Positions 16,159-26,826 of a stretch of DNA of 64,000 nt are shown piece by piece. The stretch is from Tatumella morbirosei. Its GTDB lineage: Bacteria; Pseudomonadota; Gammaproteobacteria; Enterobacterales; Enterobacteriaceae. Numbering within the stretch: the first letter of the stretch is position 1; every line of letters starts with the position of its first letter. Under the pieces are notes generated by a model. That model was not told the origin of the DNA. It was given only the letters and a program-made list of their open reading frames with translations, and ran no database searches. A program made the translations under genes and the position numbers. The stretch lies in assembly GCF_000757425.2 (NCBI RefSeq), contig NZ_JPKR02000005.1, positions 744,001 to 808,000 on the forward strand, written 5' to 3'.

Positions 16159-17532
16159 ATGTCATTACCACGTATCGAGTGGGACCAGTCATTAATCGAA
16201 AAATATAATTACTCCGGACCGCGTTATACCTCTTATCCTACAGCACTGGAATTCGATGAGCACTACAGCGAGAATCAATTCCTGAAAGCGGTTCAACGTT
16301 ATCCTCTCCGCCCTCTATCCCTTTATCTGCATATCCCGTTTTGCCATCGGCTCTGCTACTTCTGTGGCTGTAATAAGCACGTGACACGCCAGGCACACAA
16401 AGCGGATCGTTATCTGGATGCATTGGAGGCAGAAATTCGCCACAGAGCGCCGCTGTTTCGTCAGCGTACCGTGGTTCAGATGCACTGGGGAGGCGGAACT
16501 CCAACATTTCTGACGACAGCTCAAATATCCCGGCTGACAGGGATTCTCAGGCAACATTTTACTTTCGCTGCCGATGCCGAAATGTCGCTGGAACTGGACC
16601 CCCGGGAAATTGAACTGGATGTCCTTGACCACCTGAAAAGCGAAGGATTTAACCGGCTGAGTATGGGAGTGCAGGACTTTAATAAGCAGGTCCAGCGACT
16701 GGTGAACCGGGAACAGGATGAAGAATTTATCTTTGCACTGATGGAACGGGCGAAATCACTGGGTTTTACTTCAGGGAATATTGACCTGATTTATGGGCTG
16801 CCAAAGCAGACACCGGAAAGTTTTGCTTTCACCCTGCAGAAAATTCTCTCCCTGCGCCCTGATCGTCTCAGTGTGTTTAATTATGCCCATATGCCAGAGA
16901 TGTTTGCTGCCCAGCGTAAAATTAATGCGGCGGATTTGCCGGATGCCCGGCAGAAACTGATGATTCTGCAGGATACCATCGCCACTCTGACCGGTGGAGG
17001 ATACCAGTTTATCGGTATGGATCATTTTGCCCTGCCGGACGATGAACTGGCAGTAGCCCAGCAGAACGGGGTGCTGCACCGTAATTTTCAGGGGTATACG
17101 ACCCACGGAAACACAGATTTACTGGGATTGGGTGTTTCAGCCATTAGTATGATCGGTGACAGCTATGCCCAGAATGACAAAGTGCTTAATCAGTGGCAGG
17201 AGAGTGTGACGGCCAGTGGCAGAGGGTTGTGGCGTGGGGTCAGCCTGAGTCAGGATGACTGTCTGAGACGCGATGTGATTAAGGCGCTGATTTGCCAGTT
17301 CAGACTGGATTTTGCGACGACGGAACAACAGTGGGGGATAGTTTTTGAAGACTATTTTGCTGAGGACCTGCAACTGCTCAGGCCATTTATTGACGATGGC
17401 CTGGTGACGCTTGAACTACGTCGGTTACAGGTGACGGCTCGTGGCAGGTTGTTGATCCGTAATATCTGCATGTGCTTTGACCGCTATCTGCGGGCTGCCA
17501 GCCGACAGCAGCAGTTTTCACGGGTCATATAA
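16159..17532 (+). CDS. hemN: oxygen-independent coproporphyrinogen III dehydrogenase
   Basis: A 457-residue radical SAM enzyme, the length of E. coli HemN. The iron-sulfur and SAM-binding motif is HIPFCHRLCYFCGCNKH near residue 58, and MHWGGGTPTFL follows. It converts coproporphyrinogen III to protoporphyrinogen IX without oxygen in heme synthesis. ATG 16159 is chosen for the GGAAGGAG site 5 bases before it; a GTG at 16153 also lies in frame. It is convergent with glnG, with a terminator between them. Confidence 0.97.
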   Translation: MSLPRIEWDQSLIEKYNYSGPRYTSYPTALEFDEHYSENQFLKAVQRYPLRPLSLYLHIPFCHRLCYFCGCNKHVTRQAHKADRYLDALEAEIRHRAPLFRQRTVVQMHWGGGTPTFLTTAQISRLTGILRQHFTFAADAEMSLELDPREIELDVLDHLKSEGFNRLSMGVQDFNKQVQRLVNREQDEEFIFALMERAKSLGFTSGNIDLIYGLPKQTPESFAFTLQKILSLRPDRLSVFNYAHMPEMFAAQRKINAADLPDARQKLMILQDTIATLTGGGYQFIGMDHFALPDDELAVAQQNGVLHRNFQGYTTHGNTDLLGLGVSAISMIGDSYAQNDKVLNQWQESVTASGRGLWRGVSLSQDDCLRRDVIKALICQFRLDFATTEQQWGIVFEDYFAEDLQLLRPFIDDGLVTLELRRLQVTARGRLLIRNICMCFDRYLRAASRQQQFSRVI

Positions 17533-17563
17533 TAAAAAGGCCCGCAGACACTGTCTGCGGGCC
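17532..17563 (-). terminator. glnG terminator
   Basis: A 10-bp stem (GGCCCGCAGA / TCTGCGGGCC) with a 5-base loop is followed on the minus strand by a T run (the AAAAA at 17534-17538 on the plus strand). It ends the glnA-glnL-glnG unit 20 bp past the glnG stop. Confidence 0.8.
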
Positions 17564-17583
17564 AGTGAAGCACCAGCAATTCG

Positions 17584-18993
17584 CTATTCCATGCCCAGTT
17601 CTTTAAGTTTACGGGTTAGCGTATTCCTTCCCCAGCCCAACAGACGGGCCGCTTCCTGTTTATGCCCCTGGGTATAACGCAGGGCAGTAGTCAATAGTGT
17701 TCTTTCCATCTCGGGCTGCGCTTCGGACAACAGATTTTGATGACCGGAACGTAATGCTCTGTCAGCCCATTGCGCCAGTAGCGTGGCCCAACTGTCGGGG
17801 GATGACTGTACCGGGGTTTCCGGGGTGCTGGTTTCAAACAGCTCCGGTGGAAGGTCCTGGATCAAAACTTCCTGACCGGCTGCCATTACTGTCAGCCAGC
17901 GGCAGGTATTTTCCAACTGTCGGACATTACCAGACCAGTGCAAACGAGTCAGCGCAGCTTCGGTTTCCGGATGTAATATCTTGGTTTCCACCCCCAATTC
18001 CCGCGCGGCAATCTGCAGGAAATAGTGGGCCAGCCGTGGGATATCTTCGCGGCGTTCACGCAGCGGGGGCAGATGAATTCGAATAACGTTCAGACGGTGG
18101 AACAAGTCCTCACGGAATTTACCCTCCTGCACCCGTAACTCCAGGTTCTGGTGAGTCGCTGCAATGATTCGGACATCCACTTTCACCGGAGCATAGCCAC
18201 CGACACGGTAGAACTGTCCATCGGCCAGTACACGCAGCAGCCGGGTCTGTACATCCAGTGGCATATCACCAATTTCATCCAGAAACAGTGTGCCACCATC
18301 GGCCTGCTCGAACCGTCCCTGACGCACCGAGTTAGCCCCGGTAAATGCCCCTTTTTCATGGCCAAACAGCTCAGATTCAATCAGGTCTTTGGGGATCGCC
18401 GCCATATTCAGGGCAATAAACGGTGACTTGGCCCGCGGACTATGGCGGTGCAAAGCATGAGCGACCAGTTCTTTACCGGTTCCTGATTCCCCGTTAATCA
18501 GCACACTGATCGAGGAACGTGACAGGCGGCCAATAATCCGGAAGACATCCTGCATTGCCGGAGCTTCACCGATAATATCGGTGGTTGGCCCGCTGGCCGG
18601 CTGGTTGCGCGGTTGCTGCTGTTCCTGATAATGGCTGATGGCTCGTTCTACCAGAGCGACCGCTTCATCTATATCAAAAGGTTTTGGCAGATAATCAAAC
18701 GCGCCTTGCTGGTAAGCACTGACCGCCGCATCCAGATCGGAATGTGCAGTCATAATGATAACCGGCAGCATGGGATGGCGTTTCTTAATTTGTTTAAGCA
18801 ACGCCAGCCCGTCCATCCCGGGCATGCGGATATCTGACAGTAATACATCCGGTGTTTTGCTGGCTAAAGCCTCCAGCACATCATCCCCGTTATCAAACGC
18901 GGTACAACTCAAACCGGCTCCAGTGAGCGCGCGTTCAAGCACCCAGCGGATGGAGCTATCGTCATCGACGATCCAGACTATCCCTCGTTGCAT
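17584..18993 (-). CDS. glnG: nitrogen regulation response regulator NtrC
   Basis: A 469-residue sigma-54 activator, the same length as E. coli NtrC. The receiver domain has the phosphorylatable aspartate at residue 54 ([12 protein letters not shown]). The central AAA+ domain has GESGTGKE and the sigma-54 contact loop GAFTGA. The C-terminal Fis-type helix-turn-helix ([19 protein letters not shown]) binds DNA. It activates glnA and other nitrogen genes when phosphorylated by GlnL. It lies 7 bp after glnL. Confidence 0.98.
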   Translation of the reverse strand: MQRGIVWIVDDDSSIRWVLERALTGAGLSCTAFDNGDDVLEALASKTPDVLLSDIRMPGMDGLALLKQIKKRHPMLPVIIMTAHSDLDAAVSAYQQGAFDYLPKPFDIDEAVALVERAISHYQEQQQPRNQPASGPTTDIIGEAPAMQDVFRIIGRLSRSSISVLINGESGTGKELVAHALHRHSPRAKSPFIALNMAAIPKDLIESELFGHEKGAFTGANSVRQGRFEQADGGTLFLDEIGDMPLDVQTRLLRVLADGQFYRVGGYAPVKVDVRIIAATHQNLELRVQEGKFREDLFHRLNVIRIHLPPLRERREDIPRLAHYFLQIAARELGVETKILHPETEAALTRLHWSGNVRQLENTCRWLTVMAAGQEVLIQDLPPELFETSTPETPVQSSPDSWATLLAQWADRALRSGHQNLLSEAQPEMERTLLTTALRYTQGHKQEAARLLGWGRNTLTRKLKELGME

Positions 18994-19000
18994 GGAAACC

Positions 19001-20050
19001 TCACTGGCGAATAGGCAGGAACACCGAAAATTCGGTATGTCCTGGCCAACTGTTAAATTCTATTTTTCCTGAATGTTGGTCAATCAGGCTACGGGCAATG
19101 GATAAGCCCAGACCGGTACCACCTTCCCGCCCGCTGACCATTGGATAAAACAAAGTATCCTGCAGCTGCTGTGGGATCCCCGGTCCGTCATCTTCCACAT
19201 CAATCCGCGCCACCAGACGGTAGCGAACACCATGCAGCGTTAGCTGAAATGCGGTACGGGTCCGCAGGGTGATTGTGCCTCCAGCTTCGCCTAACGCCTG
19301 TAACGCATTACGTACTACGTTCAGTAAAACCTGTTCAATCTGATCCGGGTCATGCGGCAATTCAGGCAGACTGGGGTCGTAATCTCTGACCAGAGTGACG
19401 TTATCCGGCAGCTCCATCGACACCAGGTTAACAATGCGTTCCGCGACCTGATGAATGCTCTGGGTAACGTGCATGCCAGGTTGTTGAGGCCCAAGCAGCC
19501 GGTCGACCAGATTACGTAACCGGTCGGCCTGTTCGATAATCACTTTGGTATATTCATTTAATGACGGGTCCGGCAGGGCTCTGGAAAGCAGCTGGGCGGC
19601 ACCGCGTAATCCGCCGAGCGGATTTTTAATTTCATGAGCCAGACCGCGCACTAAATCACGGGCGGCAACCTGCTGTGCGTGCTGGATCTGTTCCTGACTA
19701 AGACGACGTTGGTTATCCATCGGCGCCATTTCCAGCAGAATCTGTTGATCAGGATACTGCTGAGCGGTAAGAGACATGATATGCGCCCGGCCATCAACCA
19801 CAATGGTCACTTCACTGTCGGTAAAACCCAGACCGGCTTGCAGACTTTCCAGCATCACCTCAATATTTAAGGAAAAATAGCCGGTGAGTTCCGGGAGCGG
19901 CGTACCAAACAGTTTACGGGAACTCTGCGCCAGCAATTGCTGTGCCGCCGGGTTCGCGTAATGGATCACCAGGTTGTTATCGACGACTAACACACTATTG
20001 ATGAGAGAGTTTAAGATCTGCACTGCATCGGGCTGTGTGTTGGATATCAT
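19001..20050 (-). CDS. glnL: nitrogen regulation sensor histidine kinase NtrB
   Basis: A 349-residue soluble histidine kinase. A PAS domain fills about residues 10-110. The phosphoacceptor histidine is at 139 in [13 protein letters not shown]. The ATP-binding domain has [18 protein letters not shown] and [10 protein letters not shown]. It phosphorylates NtrC under nitrogen limitation and dephosphorylates it when GlnB is bound. It is separated from glnA by about 210 bp with a terminator, as in E. coli, so it is expressed both by read-through and from its own promoter. Confidence 0.98.
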   Translation of the reverse strand: MISNTQPDAVQILNSLINSVLVVDNNLVIHYANPAAQQLLAQSSRKLFGTPLPELTGYFSLNIEVMLESLQAGLGFTDSEVTIVVDGRAHIMSLTAQQYPDQQILLEMAPMDNQRRLSQEQIQHAQQVAARDLVRGLAHEIKNPLGGLRGAAQLLSRALPDPSLNEYTKVIIEQADRLRNLVDRLLGPQQPGMHVTQSIHQVAERIVNLVSMELPDNVTLVRDYDPSLPELPHDPDQIEQVLLNVVRNALQALGEAGGTITLRTRTAFQLTLHGVRYRLVARIDVEDDGPGIPQQLQDTLFYPMVSGREGGTGLGLSIARSLIDQHSGKIEFNSWPGHTEFSVFLPIRQ

Positions 20051-20203
20051 GTATAATTCTCCGCGTTTACCAGTGAAATACGCTGCTGTTGACTGTGAGA
20101 TGAGTTGGCGACTCGCTGGTGTTTTCGCTGTATTCGGACAATAAACCGGCAGTAAATCTGAGCTGACTGACCGAAATATCTCTCTGAATGCTGAATTTGC
20201 GGA

Positions 20204-20229
20204 GAAAAAAGCCCATCCGGAGATGGGCT
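20204..20229 (-). terminator. glnA terminator (possible 3'-end small RNA GlnZ)
   Basis: The stem AGCCCATC / GATGGGCT with a 4-base loop is followed on the minus strand by a run of six T residues. It lies 35 bp past the glnA stop, between glnA and glnL. In E. coli and Salmonella the glnA 3' end yields the Hfq-bound small RNA GlnZ; a similar product could arise here, but the sequence alone does not show it. Confidence 0.75.
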
Positions 20230-20263
20230 GAAATTTTCCACGGCAACAAAACTACAAGAGAGA

Positions 20264-21673
20264 TTAAACGCTGTAGTAAAGTTCGAATTCCACCGGATGC
20301 GGAGTCATACGTACGCGATCATCATCTTCTTTGCGCAGTGCGATATAAGCATCGATAGTATCGTCAGTGAAAACACCACCACGGGTCAGGAAGCTGCGGT
20401 CTTCGTTCAGTGCGTTCAGCGCTTCTTCCAGTGATCCTGCTACTTTTGGAATTTCAGCTTCTTCTTCCGGAGGCAGGTCATACAGGTTCTTATCCATCGC
20501 ATCGCCAGGATGGATTTTGTTGATGATACCGTCAAGGCCGGCCATCAGCAGTGCCGCAAACGCCAGGTATGGGTTAGCCGCTGGATCCGGGAAGCGAGCT
20601 TCGATACGACGTGCTTTCGGGCTGGCAACTACCGGGATACGGATTGACGCAGAACGGTTACGGGCAGAGTAAGCCAGCATGACCGGTGCTTCATAACCCG
20701 GGACCAGACGCTTATAAGAGTTGGTGGTTGGGTTAGTCAGGGCGTTAATCGCTTTAGCATGTTTGATGATACCGCCGATGTAGAACAGAGCAGTTTCAGA
20801 CAGGCCGCCGTATTTGTCGCCAGAGAACAGGTTAGTACCGTCTTTCGACAGTGACATGTGGCAGTGCATACCTGAACCATTATCACCAAACATTGGTTTT
20901 GGCATAAAGGTGGCAGTTTTGCCGTAAGCGTGCGCTACGTTATGTACCACATATTTATAAATCTGAATTTCGTCCGCTTTTTTCACCATAGTGTTAAAGC
21001 GGGTTGCCACTTCGTTCTGGCCAGCAGTAGCCACTTCGTGGTGGTGAGCTTCAACAACCAGGCCCATTTGCTCCATAGTCAGACACATAGCAGAACGGAT
21101 GTCCTGAGCTGAGTCGACCGGAGGCACCGGGAAGTAGCCGCCTTTAACGCCCGGACGGTGACCTTTGTTACCGCCTTCGTAGGCTTTACCTGTGTTCCAT
21201 GCCGCTTCGATATCGTCGATAGCAACATGAGAACCAGACATGGTAGCGCCAAAACGCACATCGTCGAACAGGAAGAATTCAGGTTCAGGTCCGAACAGTA
21301 CAGTGTCAGCAATGCCTGAAGAACGCAGGAAATCTTCAGCGCGTTTCGCGATTGAACGCGGGTCACGGTCGTAACCTTGCAGTGTACCTGGTTCCAGGAT
21401 ATCACAACGAATGATCAGGGTTGGATCTTCGAAGAATGGGTCCAGAACAGCGGTAGTTGCATCCGGCATCAGCACCATGTCTGATTCGTTAATGCCTTTC
21501 CAGCCGCCGATGGAAGAACCATCGAACATTTTACCTTCTTCAAAGAAGTCTTCGTTAACCTGGTGAGCAGGGATGGTTACATGCTGTTCTTTACCTTTAC
21601 TGTCGGTAAAACGCAGATCAACAAACTTAACTTCATGTTCGTTCATCAATGAGAGAACGTGTTCAACGGACAT
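20264..21673 (-). CDS. glnA: glutamine synthetase, type I
   Basis: A 469-residue glutamine synthetase, the E. coli length. Typical blocks are [10 protein letters not shown] near residue 50, the ATP-binding [16 protein letters not shown], and the adenylylation-site tyrosine in NLYDLPPEE. It makes glutamine from glutamate, ammonia and ATP as a dodecamer. The start MSVEHVL has AGGAG 8 bases upstream and is chosen over an in-frame ATG at 21736. Transcription is driven by the sigma-54 promoter and NtrC sites upstream. Confidence 0.98.
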   Translation of the reverse strand: MSVEHVLSLMNEHEVKFVDLRFTDSKGKEQHVTIPAHQVNEDFFEEGKMFDGSSIGGWKGINESDMVLMPDATTAVLDPFFEDPTLIIRCDILEPGTLQGYDRDPRSIAKRAEDFLRSSGIADTVLFGPEPEFFLFDDVRFGATMSGSHVAIDDIEAAWNTGKAYEGGNKGHRPGVKGGYFPVPPVDSAQDIRSAMCLTMEQMGLVVEAHHHEVATAGQNEVATRFNTMVKKADEIQIYKYVVHNVAHAYGKTATFMPKPMFGDNGSGMHCHMSLSKDGTNLFSGDKYGGLSETALFYIGGIIKHAKAINALTNPTTNSYKRLVPGYEAPVMLAYSARNRSASIRIPVVASPKARRIEARFPDPAANPYLAFAALLMAGLDGIINKIHPGDAMDKNLYDLPPEEEAEIPKVAGSLEEALNALNEDRSFLTRGGVFTDDTIDAYIALRKEDDDRVRMTPHPVEFELYYSV

Positions 21674-21816
21674 ACTAACTCTCCTGAAATATTCATTGTT
21701 GTCGTGGGTAGAGAACCTGTACTGGTAAAGGATCACGAGGCGCCGCGCATTTTCCGGTCAATGTTCCCGACAAGCTTCCAACCGTTTCAAACTGTCGTTT
21801 TTGCTTAGATAATACA

Positions 21817-21835
21817 AAGCGAAATCTGTGCCAAC
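21817..21835 (-). promoter_or_regulatory. glnA sigma-54 promoter (glnAp2-like)
   Basis: On the minus strand TTGGCACAGATTTCGCTTT has the GG and GC elements of a -24/-12 promoter and is nearly identical to E. coli glnAp2. It would start glnA transcription under nitrogen limitation with a leader of about 135 bases. Confidence 0.88.
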
Positions 21836-21908
21836 TTTATATTTTGTCTGAAAACGGTGTTATAGCGGCCTTTGTGCCCCGTTTAGGGGAGGCACCGAAC
21901 CGGAGAGA

Positions 21909-21925
21909 TGCACCATTATGATCCA
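21909..21925. promoter_or_regulatory. putative NtrC enhancer site, proximal
   Basis: TGCACCATTATGATCCA has the TGCACC half of the NtrC consensus. It lies about 80 bp upstream of the -24 element. Confidence 0.5.
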
Positions 21926-21942
21926 AACTCTGTCATCATACA

Positions 21943-21957
21943 GCACCATTATAGTGC
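21943..21957. promoter_or_regulatory. putative NtrC enhancer site, distal
   Basis: GCACCATTATAGTGC is a good match to the dyad TGCACC-N5-GGTGCA. It lies about 110 bp upstream of the sigma-54 promoter, as expected for glnA enhancer sites. The rest of the glnA-typA gap holds only promoter elements. Confidence 0.65.
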
Positions 21958-22066
21958 ATAACGTCGAAACAGGGATAATATTGCACTAAAAATGAACGTA
22001 GTCTGCCTTGATAATCAGCGGTGGTAAAAAGTCACTGAGAAAGTTTCAAGGAATACTGTGAACATA

Positions 22067-22095
22067 TTCAGTCTTTCGACTAATCCGTGTACAAT
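22067..22095 (+). promoter_or_regulatory. putative typA sigma-70 promoter
   Basis: TTCAGT (22067-22072) and TACAAT (22090-22095) are 17 bp apart, 33 bases before the typA GTG start. Confidence 0.5.
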
Positions 22096-22127
22096 AGCGC
22101 GCTATTTCTAATGCCTGAGGCAAAGCT

Positions 22128-23951
22128 GTGATCGAAAATTTGCGTAATATCGCCATCATCGCGCACGTTGACCATGGAAAAACGACCCTGGTTGATAAGC
22201 TGTTACAACAGTCTGGTACTTTTGACGCCCGTACCGAAGCAACTGAGCGTGTGATGGACTCCAACGATTTGGAGAAAGAGCGTGGGATTACTATTCTCGC
22301 TAAAAACACTGCAATTAAGTGGAACGACTATCGAATCAATATCGTCGATACTCCGGGACACGCCGACTTCGGTGGAGAAGTTGAGCGTGTAATGTCGATG
22401 GTAGACTCGGTTCTGCTGGTAGTGGATGCGATTGATGGCCCGATGCCACAGACGCGCTTCGTGACCAAAAAAGCATTTGCTCATGGTCTGAAGCCTATTG
22501 TTGTTATTAACAAAATTGACCGTCCGGGCGCACGCCCTGACTGGGTCGTTGATCAGGTTTTTGATCTGTTTGTTAACCTGGATGCGACCGACGAGCAACT
22601 GGATTTCCCGATCATCTATGCATCGGCAATTCAGGGGATCGCCGGTGATGATCATGCAGAGATGGCGGAAGACATGACGCCACTGTACGAAGCCATCATT
22701 AAGCATGTTCCTGCACCAAACGTTGACCTGAATGGTCCGTTACAGATGCAGATCTCTCAGCTGGATTACAACAACTACCTGGGTGTTATCGGGATTGGCC
22801 GCATTAAACGCGGTAAAGTCAAACCGAACCAGCAGGTCACTGTGATTGATGCTGAAGGCAAAACCCGTAATGGTAAAGTCGGTAAAGTACTGGGCCACCT
22901 GGGTCTGGAGCGTATCGAGAGCACTGAAGCTGAAGCTGGCGACATCATTGCTATCACTGGTCTGGGTGAACTGAACATTTCTGACACTATCTGTGATCCA
23001 CAGAACGTGGAAGCGCTAACTCCTCTGTCGGTTGATGAGCCTACCGTGAGTATGTTCTTCTGCGTAAATACCTCACCATTCTGTGGTAAAGAAGGTAAAT
23101 ACGTCACTTCACGTCAGATCCTTGATCGCCTGAAGAAAGAACTGGTGCACAACGTGGCACTGCGGGTTGAAGAGACCGAAGACGCGGATGCTTTCCGTGT
23201 GTCTGGCCGTGGTGAGCTGCACTTATCTGTGCTTATCGAAAACATGCGTCGTGAAGGTTTTGAACTGGCGGTTTCCCGCCCGAAAGTTATCTTCCGGGAA
23301 ATTGACGGACGTAAACAGGAACCTTACGAAAACGTTACTCTGGATATCGAAGAACAGCACCAGGGTGCGGTGATGCAGGCGATGGGTGAGCGTAAAGGCG
23401 ACCTGAAAAACATGGACCCGGATGGTAAAGGTCGTGTGCGTCTGGATTACGAAATCCCAAGCCGTGGTCTGATTGGTTTCCGTAACGAATTCATGACCAT
23501 GACTTCAGGTACGGGTTTACTGTACTCTACCTTCAGCCACTACGGTGATCTGCGTCAGGGTGAAGTGGGTCAGCGTCAGAACGGTGTACTGATCTCTAAC
23601 GGTCAGGGTAAAGCGGTTGCTTTCGCACTGTACAGCTTGCAGGACCGCGGTAAGCTGTTCCTGGGTCACGGTGCTGAAGTTTATGAAGGCCAGATTATCG
23701 GTATTCACTCACGTTCTAACGACCTGACCGTGAACTGCCTGACCGGTAAGAAACTGACCAACATGCGTGCTTCCGGTACTGATGAAGCCACCACTCTGGT
23801 TCCTGCCATCAAAATGACTCTGGAGCAAGCTCTGGAATTCATCGATGATGACGAACTGGTAGAAGTGACTCCTCAGTCTGTACGTATCCGTAAACGTCAT
23901 TTGACTGAGAATGATCGTAAACGTGCTTCACGTGGCAGCAAAGAGTCTTAA
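22128..23951 (+). CDS. typA: ribosome-associated translational GTPase TypA/BipA
   Basis: A 607-residue translational GTPase, the E. coli length. G motifs are AHVDHGKTT near residue 12, [14 protein letters not shown] and NKIDR. EF-G-like domains and the BipA-specific C-terminal domain follow ([17 protein letters not shown] near residue 540). It acts in ribosome assembly and stress or cold adaptation. It starts with GTG at 22128, divergent from glnA as in E. coli. An intrinsic terminator follows. Confidence 0.97.
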   Translation: MIENLRNIAIIAHVDHGKTTLVDKLLQQSGTFDARTEATERVMDSNDLEKERGITILAKNTAIKWNDYRINIVDTPGHADFGGEVERVMSMVDSVLLVVDAIDGPMPQTRFVTKKAFAHGLKPIVVINKIDRPGARPDWVVDQVFDLFVNLDATDEQLDFPIIYASAIQGIAGDDHAEMAEDMTPLYEAIIKHVPAPNVDLNGPLQMQISQLDYNNYLGVIGIGRIKRGKVKPNQQVTVIDAEGKTRNGKVGKVLGHLGLERIESTEAEAGDIIAITGLGELNISDTICDPQNVEALTPLSVDEPTVSMFFCVNTSPFCGKEGKYVTSRQILDRLKKELVHNVALRVEETEDADAFRVSGRGELHLSVLIENMRREGFELAVSRPKVIFREIDGRKQEPYENVTLDIEEQHQGAVMQAMGERKGDLKNMDPDGKGRVRLDYEIPSRGLIGFRNEFMTMTSGTGLLYSTFSHYGDLRQGEVGQRQNGVLISNGQGKAVAFALYSLQDRGKLFLGHGAEVYEGQIIGIHSRSNDLTVNCLTGKKLTNMRASGTDEATTLVPAIKMTLEQALEFIDDDELVEVTPQSVRIRKRHLTENDRKRASRGSKES

Positions 23952-23990
23952 CTGACAGCGACTTAGCTGAACAGTGGTACTGATTAAAAA

Positions 23991-24018
23991 GCCGTCCCTC
24001 CGGGGCGGCTTTTTTTTA
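23991..24018 (+). terminator. typA terminator
   Basis: A 9-bp stem with one G-T pair (AGCCGTCCC / GGGGCGGCT) and a 3-base loop is followed by eight T residues. Confidence 0.85.
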
Positions 24019-24022
24019 TAGT

Positions 24023-24400
24023 TCAGTTTTGTAGGGTTTCCTGAAGATGTAACCAGCGAACTATTTCTCCTTCACGACTGAACACGGCTGTCGCCCAACG
24101 AATATTTTCCGGAGCATCCTGTTGGCTCTGTTGTTCCCGGTAATACACGACAGCCCCCTGTGGCCATTCATGAATTATCTTTAGCTGATCGAAAGTAATC
24201 CGTAGCCCGCGGCGGCTGGCCTGTTGTGCCTGAAGGAAACTCCTCAGTCCCGTTTTATCCAGAGAGCTTCCTGCCGGGGTCATCATGGTAAATCCGTCAG
24301 CAAAACGGTCAGTTAAACTGGCGATATCTCCCTCACCCTGACCCAGCCAGAGTTCAAGGGATTTCAGGGTACATTCCACTTCATTTATATAGTCATTCAT
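24023..24400 (-). CDS. NTF2-like (DUF4440-type) small protein
   Basis: A 125-residue protein with the size and pattern of the NTF2-like/SnoaL fold: an N-terminal helix (VECTLKSLELWLGQG), a mid-section FADGFTMMTPAGSSLDKTGL and a C-terminal sheet ending in EIVRWLHLQETLQ. Proteins of this fold bind or convert small molecules; no catalytic set can be named. Its ATG overlaps the stop of the upstream MFS pump by 4 bases, so both are one operon and it may act on the same compound. Confidence 0.65.
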   Translation of the reverse strand: MNDYINEVECTLKSLELWLGQGEGDIASLTDRFADGFTMMTPAGSSLDKTGLRSFLQAQQASRRGLRITFDQLKIIHEWPQGAVVYYREQQSQQDAPENIRWATAVFSREGEIVRWLHLQETLQN

Positions 24401-25788
24401 GGTTTCGGTTCTCTTAGTGAATCATTAACAGGGGGGTGCGGGCGGAAACTGAGCCTCCTGCTGGCCAGCACGGGTAGGCAGGTCACGCAGGCGGCCACGA
24501 TAAAACAGGTCCTGTAGGCAGTCAGTAGACTCACGGTTTGCAGTAACAGGCTCAGCAACAGACTCAGCAGGGCAACACCAAAACAAAAACTCAGCTGACG
24601 ATTGATATTCCACAGTGCACTGGCATCCGCCAACTCCGGGCTGTCAATCTCCTGCATAGCACTGTTTTGTGCGGTTGAACTGCACAACGACCCACCAAAT
24701 CCCATCAATGCATAGCACAGACTGAGGACCAAAGGTGAGGTGGCCTGGCTGATACCCGCGAGCCAGACAATACCCGTCGCCTGAATCAGACAGCCGGTAA
24801 TGATTAACGGCGCGGGTCCGTAACGCTGAAACAGCTTACCGCTGGTATGGATGGCGAAAAAAGCAGCCACAGACCAGGCCATCATCAGGGCACCATTCTG
24901 CGCCGCGCTCAATCCGGCAACTTGTTGCAGCCAGAATACGGCAATGATGCTGACGCCGATAAAAAAACCGGGGGTACAAAGATAGACCAGCATCGAAAAC
25001 CGCAGCAGTGGGCTGGACAACAAATGCAGTGCCAGTAGCGGATTTGCCTGACGGCGGTTACGACGGACAAACAGTAAGGTCAGCATGATGGCCGGAACCA
25101 GCCACAGCAGGCCGCTCAACAGATGGTCTTTGTCACTCAACAGGGTGAGACTCAGAAGCAGGCAGATCAATGCGCCACCACTGGTCAGTATTGCTGTTGT
25201 ATCCGGCGCAGGCAGTGACTGACGGCTGTGTCGTTCGTCTTCCTGTAACCAGCAAAAAGCAAAACACAGGGTCAGTAAGGAGACCGGCAGACTGGCCAGT
25301 AAAACCGCATGCCAGCCGGCACAGCCTACCAGTAATCCTCCCAGTGCGGGCGACACTGCCGGAGCAAGTAACGCGACCATCATGACCAGGGTGGAAATGC
25401 GGGTGCGTTCTTTGCCCTGATAAAAATGCCAGGTTAGCGCCTGACCCACCGGTATTAATACTCCGCCCCCTAACCCTTGCACAAACCGCCAGGTGACCAG
25501 CTCACCGAGGCTGTTGGCTTCGGCTGTGGCCAGTGTCGCCAGGCTAAACAGGGTTAATGACAGCAGAAACAGACGGCGTGGGCCGAAGCGTCGGCTTAGC
25601 CAGGCGCTAAGCGGCATGATTAGGGTCAGGCCAATAATATAACCATTGCTTACCCAGGCCAGATGAGCGACAGGGGCTTGCAGACTGACTGACATGTCAG
25701 GAAAGGCCACCGCCGAAATAAACATATTAATCAGATCAAGGAACAGGCTCAGTAAATAGACTGTCGCCACTTTGCCGCGATAGGTCAT
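24397..25788 (-). CDS. MFS drug efflux transporter, DHA2-like
   Basis: A 463-residue membrane protein with about 13-14 hydrophobic segments, the size of 14-TM drug:proton antiporters. Typical motifs are SRRFGPRRLFLLSL in the first cytoplasmic loop and RFVQGLGGGVLIPVGQAL, like motif C of exporters. Start 25788 has GGAGAG upstream, preferred to ATG 25815. It is divergent from a LysR regulator, a standard arrangement for a regulated efflux pump. The substrate is unknown. Confidence 0.85.
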   Translation of the reverse strand: MTYRGKVATVYLLSLFLDLINMFISAVAFPDMSVSLQAPVAHLAWVSNGYIIGLTLIMPLSAWLSRRFGPRRLFLLSLTLFSLATLATAEANSLGELVTWRFVQGLGGGVLIPVGQALTWHFYQGKERTRISTLVMMVALLAPAVSPALGGLLVGCAGWHAVLLASLPVSLLTLCFAFCWLQEDERHSRQSLPAPDTTAILTSGGALICLLLSLTLLSDKDHLLSGLLWLVPAIMLTLLFVRRNRRQANPLLALHLLSSPLLRFSMLVYLCTPGFFIGVSIIAVFWLQQVAGLSAAQNGALMMAWSVAAFFAIHTSGKLFQRYGPAPLIITGCLIQATGIVWLAGISQATSPLVLSLCYALMGFGGSLCSSTAQNSAMQEIDSPELADASALWNINRQLSFCFGVALLSLLLSLLLQTVSLLTAYRTCFIVAACVTCLPVLASRRLSFRPHPPVNDSLREPKP

Positions 25789-25864
25789 GATTGTCTCTCC
25801 GTGAAGAGCAGACAATTTACCTTTTGCACACCACAGGATAAACGCTGCTGGCGGTGATAAACTA

Positions 25865-25879
25865 TCAAAATTATTTTGA
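25865..25879. promoter_or_regulatory. putative LysR-type operator
   Basis: TCAAAATTATTTTGA is a perfect 6-bp inverted repeat with 3 central bases and the T-N11-A pattern typical of LysR-type sites. It lies 18 bp before the LysR gene start, in the divergent gap. Confidence 0.5.
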
Positions 25880-25896
25880 CAATAATGAGGGGATAA

Positions 25897-26826
25897 ATGC
25901 TGAGCCTGCAGCGTGTCGCGATGTTTATTGCAGTGGTGGAATCCGGCAGCTTTACAGCAGCGGCGGCGACGTTGCGCCAGACGAAAGCGGTCGTCAGCTT
26001 TAATATTCGTCAGTTGGAAGCTGAGCTGGGGGTTTCATTGCTGCTGCGCACCACACGCCGGCTGGCATTGACGGAAGCCGGTGATGCCTTATATCTGCGC
26101 GGCAAGCAACTGCTACAGCAGGCAGAAGTGCTGGCCAGTGATGTGCGGATGGTTCACAGCGGCTTCAGCGGTGAATTACGAGTCACCAGCACTCCTGAGT
26201 TTGGACAGACGCAGGTAGTGCCTGCCCTGGCGGCATTCTCCAGTCAGCATCCGCAGCTCCGCGTACATTTTTCCTCTTCATCACAACCGGCCGATCTGAT
26301 TGCTGAACGCTTCGACGTGGCTATCCGGCTGGGAACCCTGGCTGATTCACGTTATCGTGCGGCACTTATTGATCGTTTTGCGATTCTGGCGGTAGCCTCC
26401 CCACGCTGGCTGGAAAGCCACTCAATCAACACCTTAGAGGTACTGGCTAAAGCCGACTGGATTATTCATGACGGATTAGCGGATGCTCTGCACTGGACAT
26501 TAGAAGGTTCCGGAGGGCAGCAGGTTCCGCTGACTATTGAAAACCCGGCAAAATTGTCGGCCGATAATTCCTCCGCCTTACGGGCTTTTGCGTTGGCAGG
26601 GTGCGGGATTGCGTTGTTGCCGGAATGGCTTGTCAGAGAAGACCTGGCTTGCAGGAAATTATCAGTAGTGCTGCCGGAGTGGCAGTTTCCTGCACAGGGG
26701 GTATATGCTGTCTACCCTGATACCCGGTATGTTCCGGCGCGCGTCCGCGGGTTTATCGATTTCTTACGTCACTTTCAGGCCTCAGCCGCTGCAGAGGAAA
26801 ACCAGCAACCTACAGGGTTGCTCTGA
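25897..26826 (+). CDS. LysR-family transcriptional regulator
   Basis: A 309-residue LysR protein. The N-terminal winged helix-turn-helix is at residues 1-60 (FIAVVESGSFTAAAATLRQT then VSFNIRQLEAELGVSLLLRT). The substrate-binding domain follows with SGELRVTSTPEFGQ and ALAGCGIALLPEWLV. AGGGG precedes the ATG. It is divergent from the MFS pump and most likely controls it together with the NTF2-like gene. Confidence 0.92.
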   Translation: MLSLQRVAMFIAVVESGSFTAAAATLRQTKAVVSFNIRQLEAELGVSLLLRTTRRLALTEAGDALYLRGKQLLQQAEVLASDVRMVHSGFSGELRVTSTPEFGQTQVVPALAAFSSQHPQLRVHFSSSSQPADLIAERFDVAIRLGTLADSRYRAALIDRFAILAVASPRWLESHSINTLEVLAKADWIIHDGLADALHWTLEGSGGQQVPLTIENPAKLSADNSSALRAFALAGCGIALLPEWLVREDLACRKLSVVLPEWQFPAQGVYAVYPDTRYVPARVRGFIDFLRHFQASAAAEENQQPTGLL

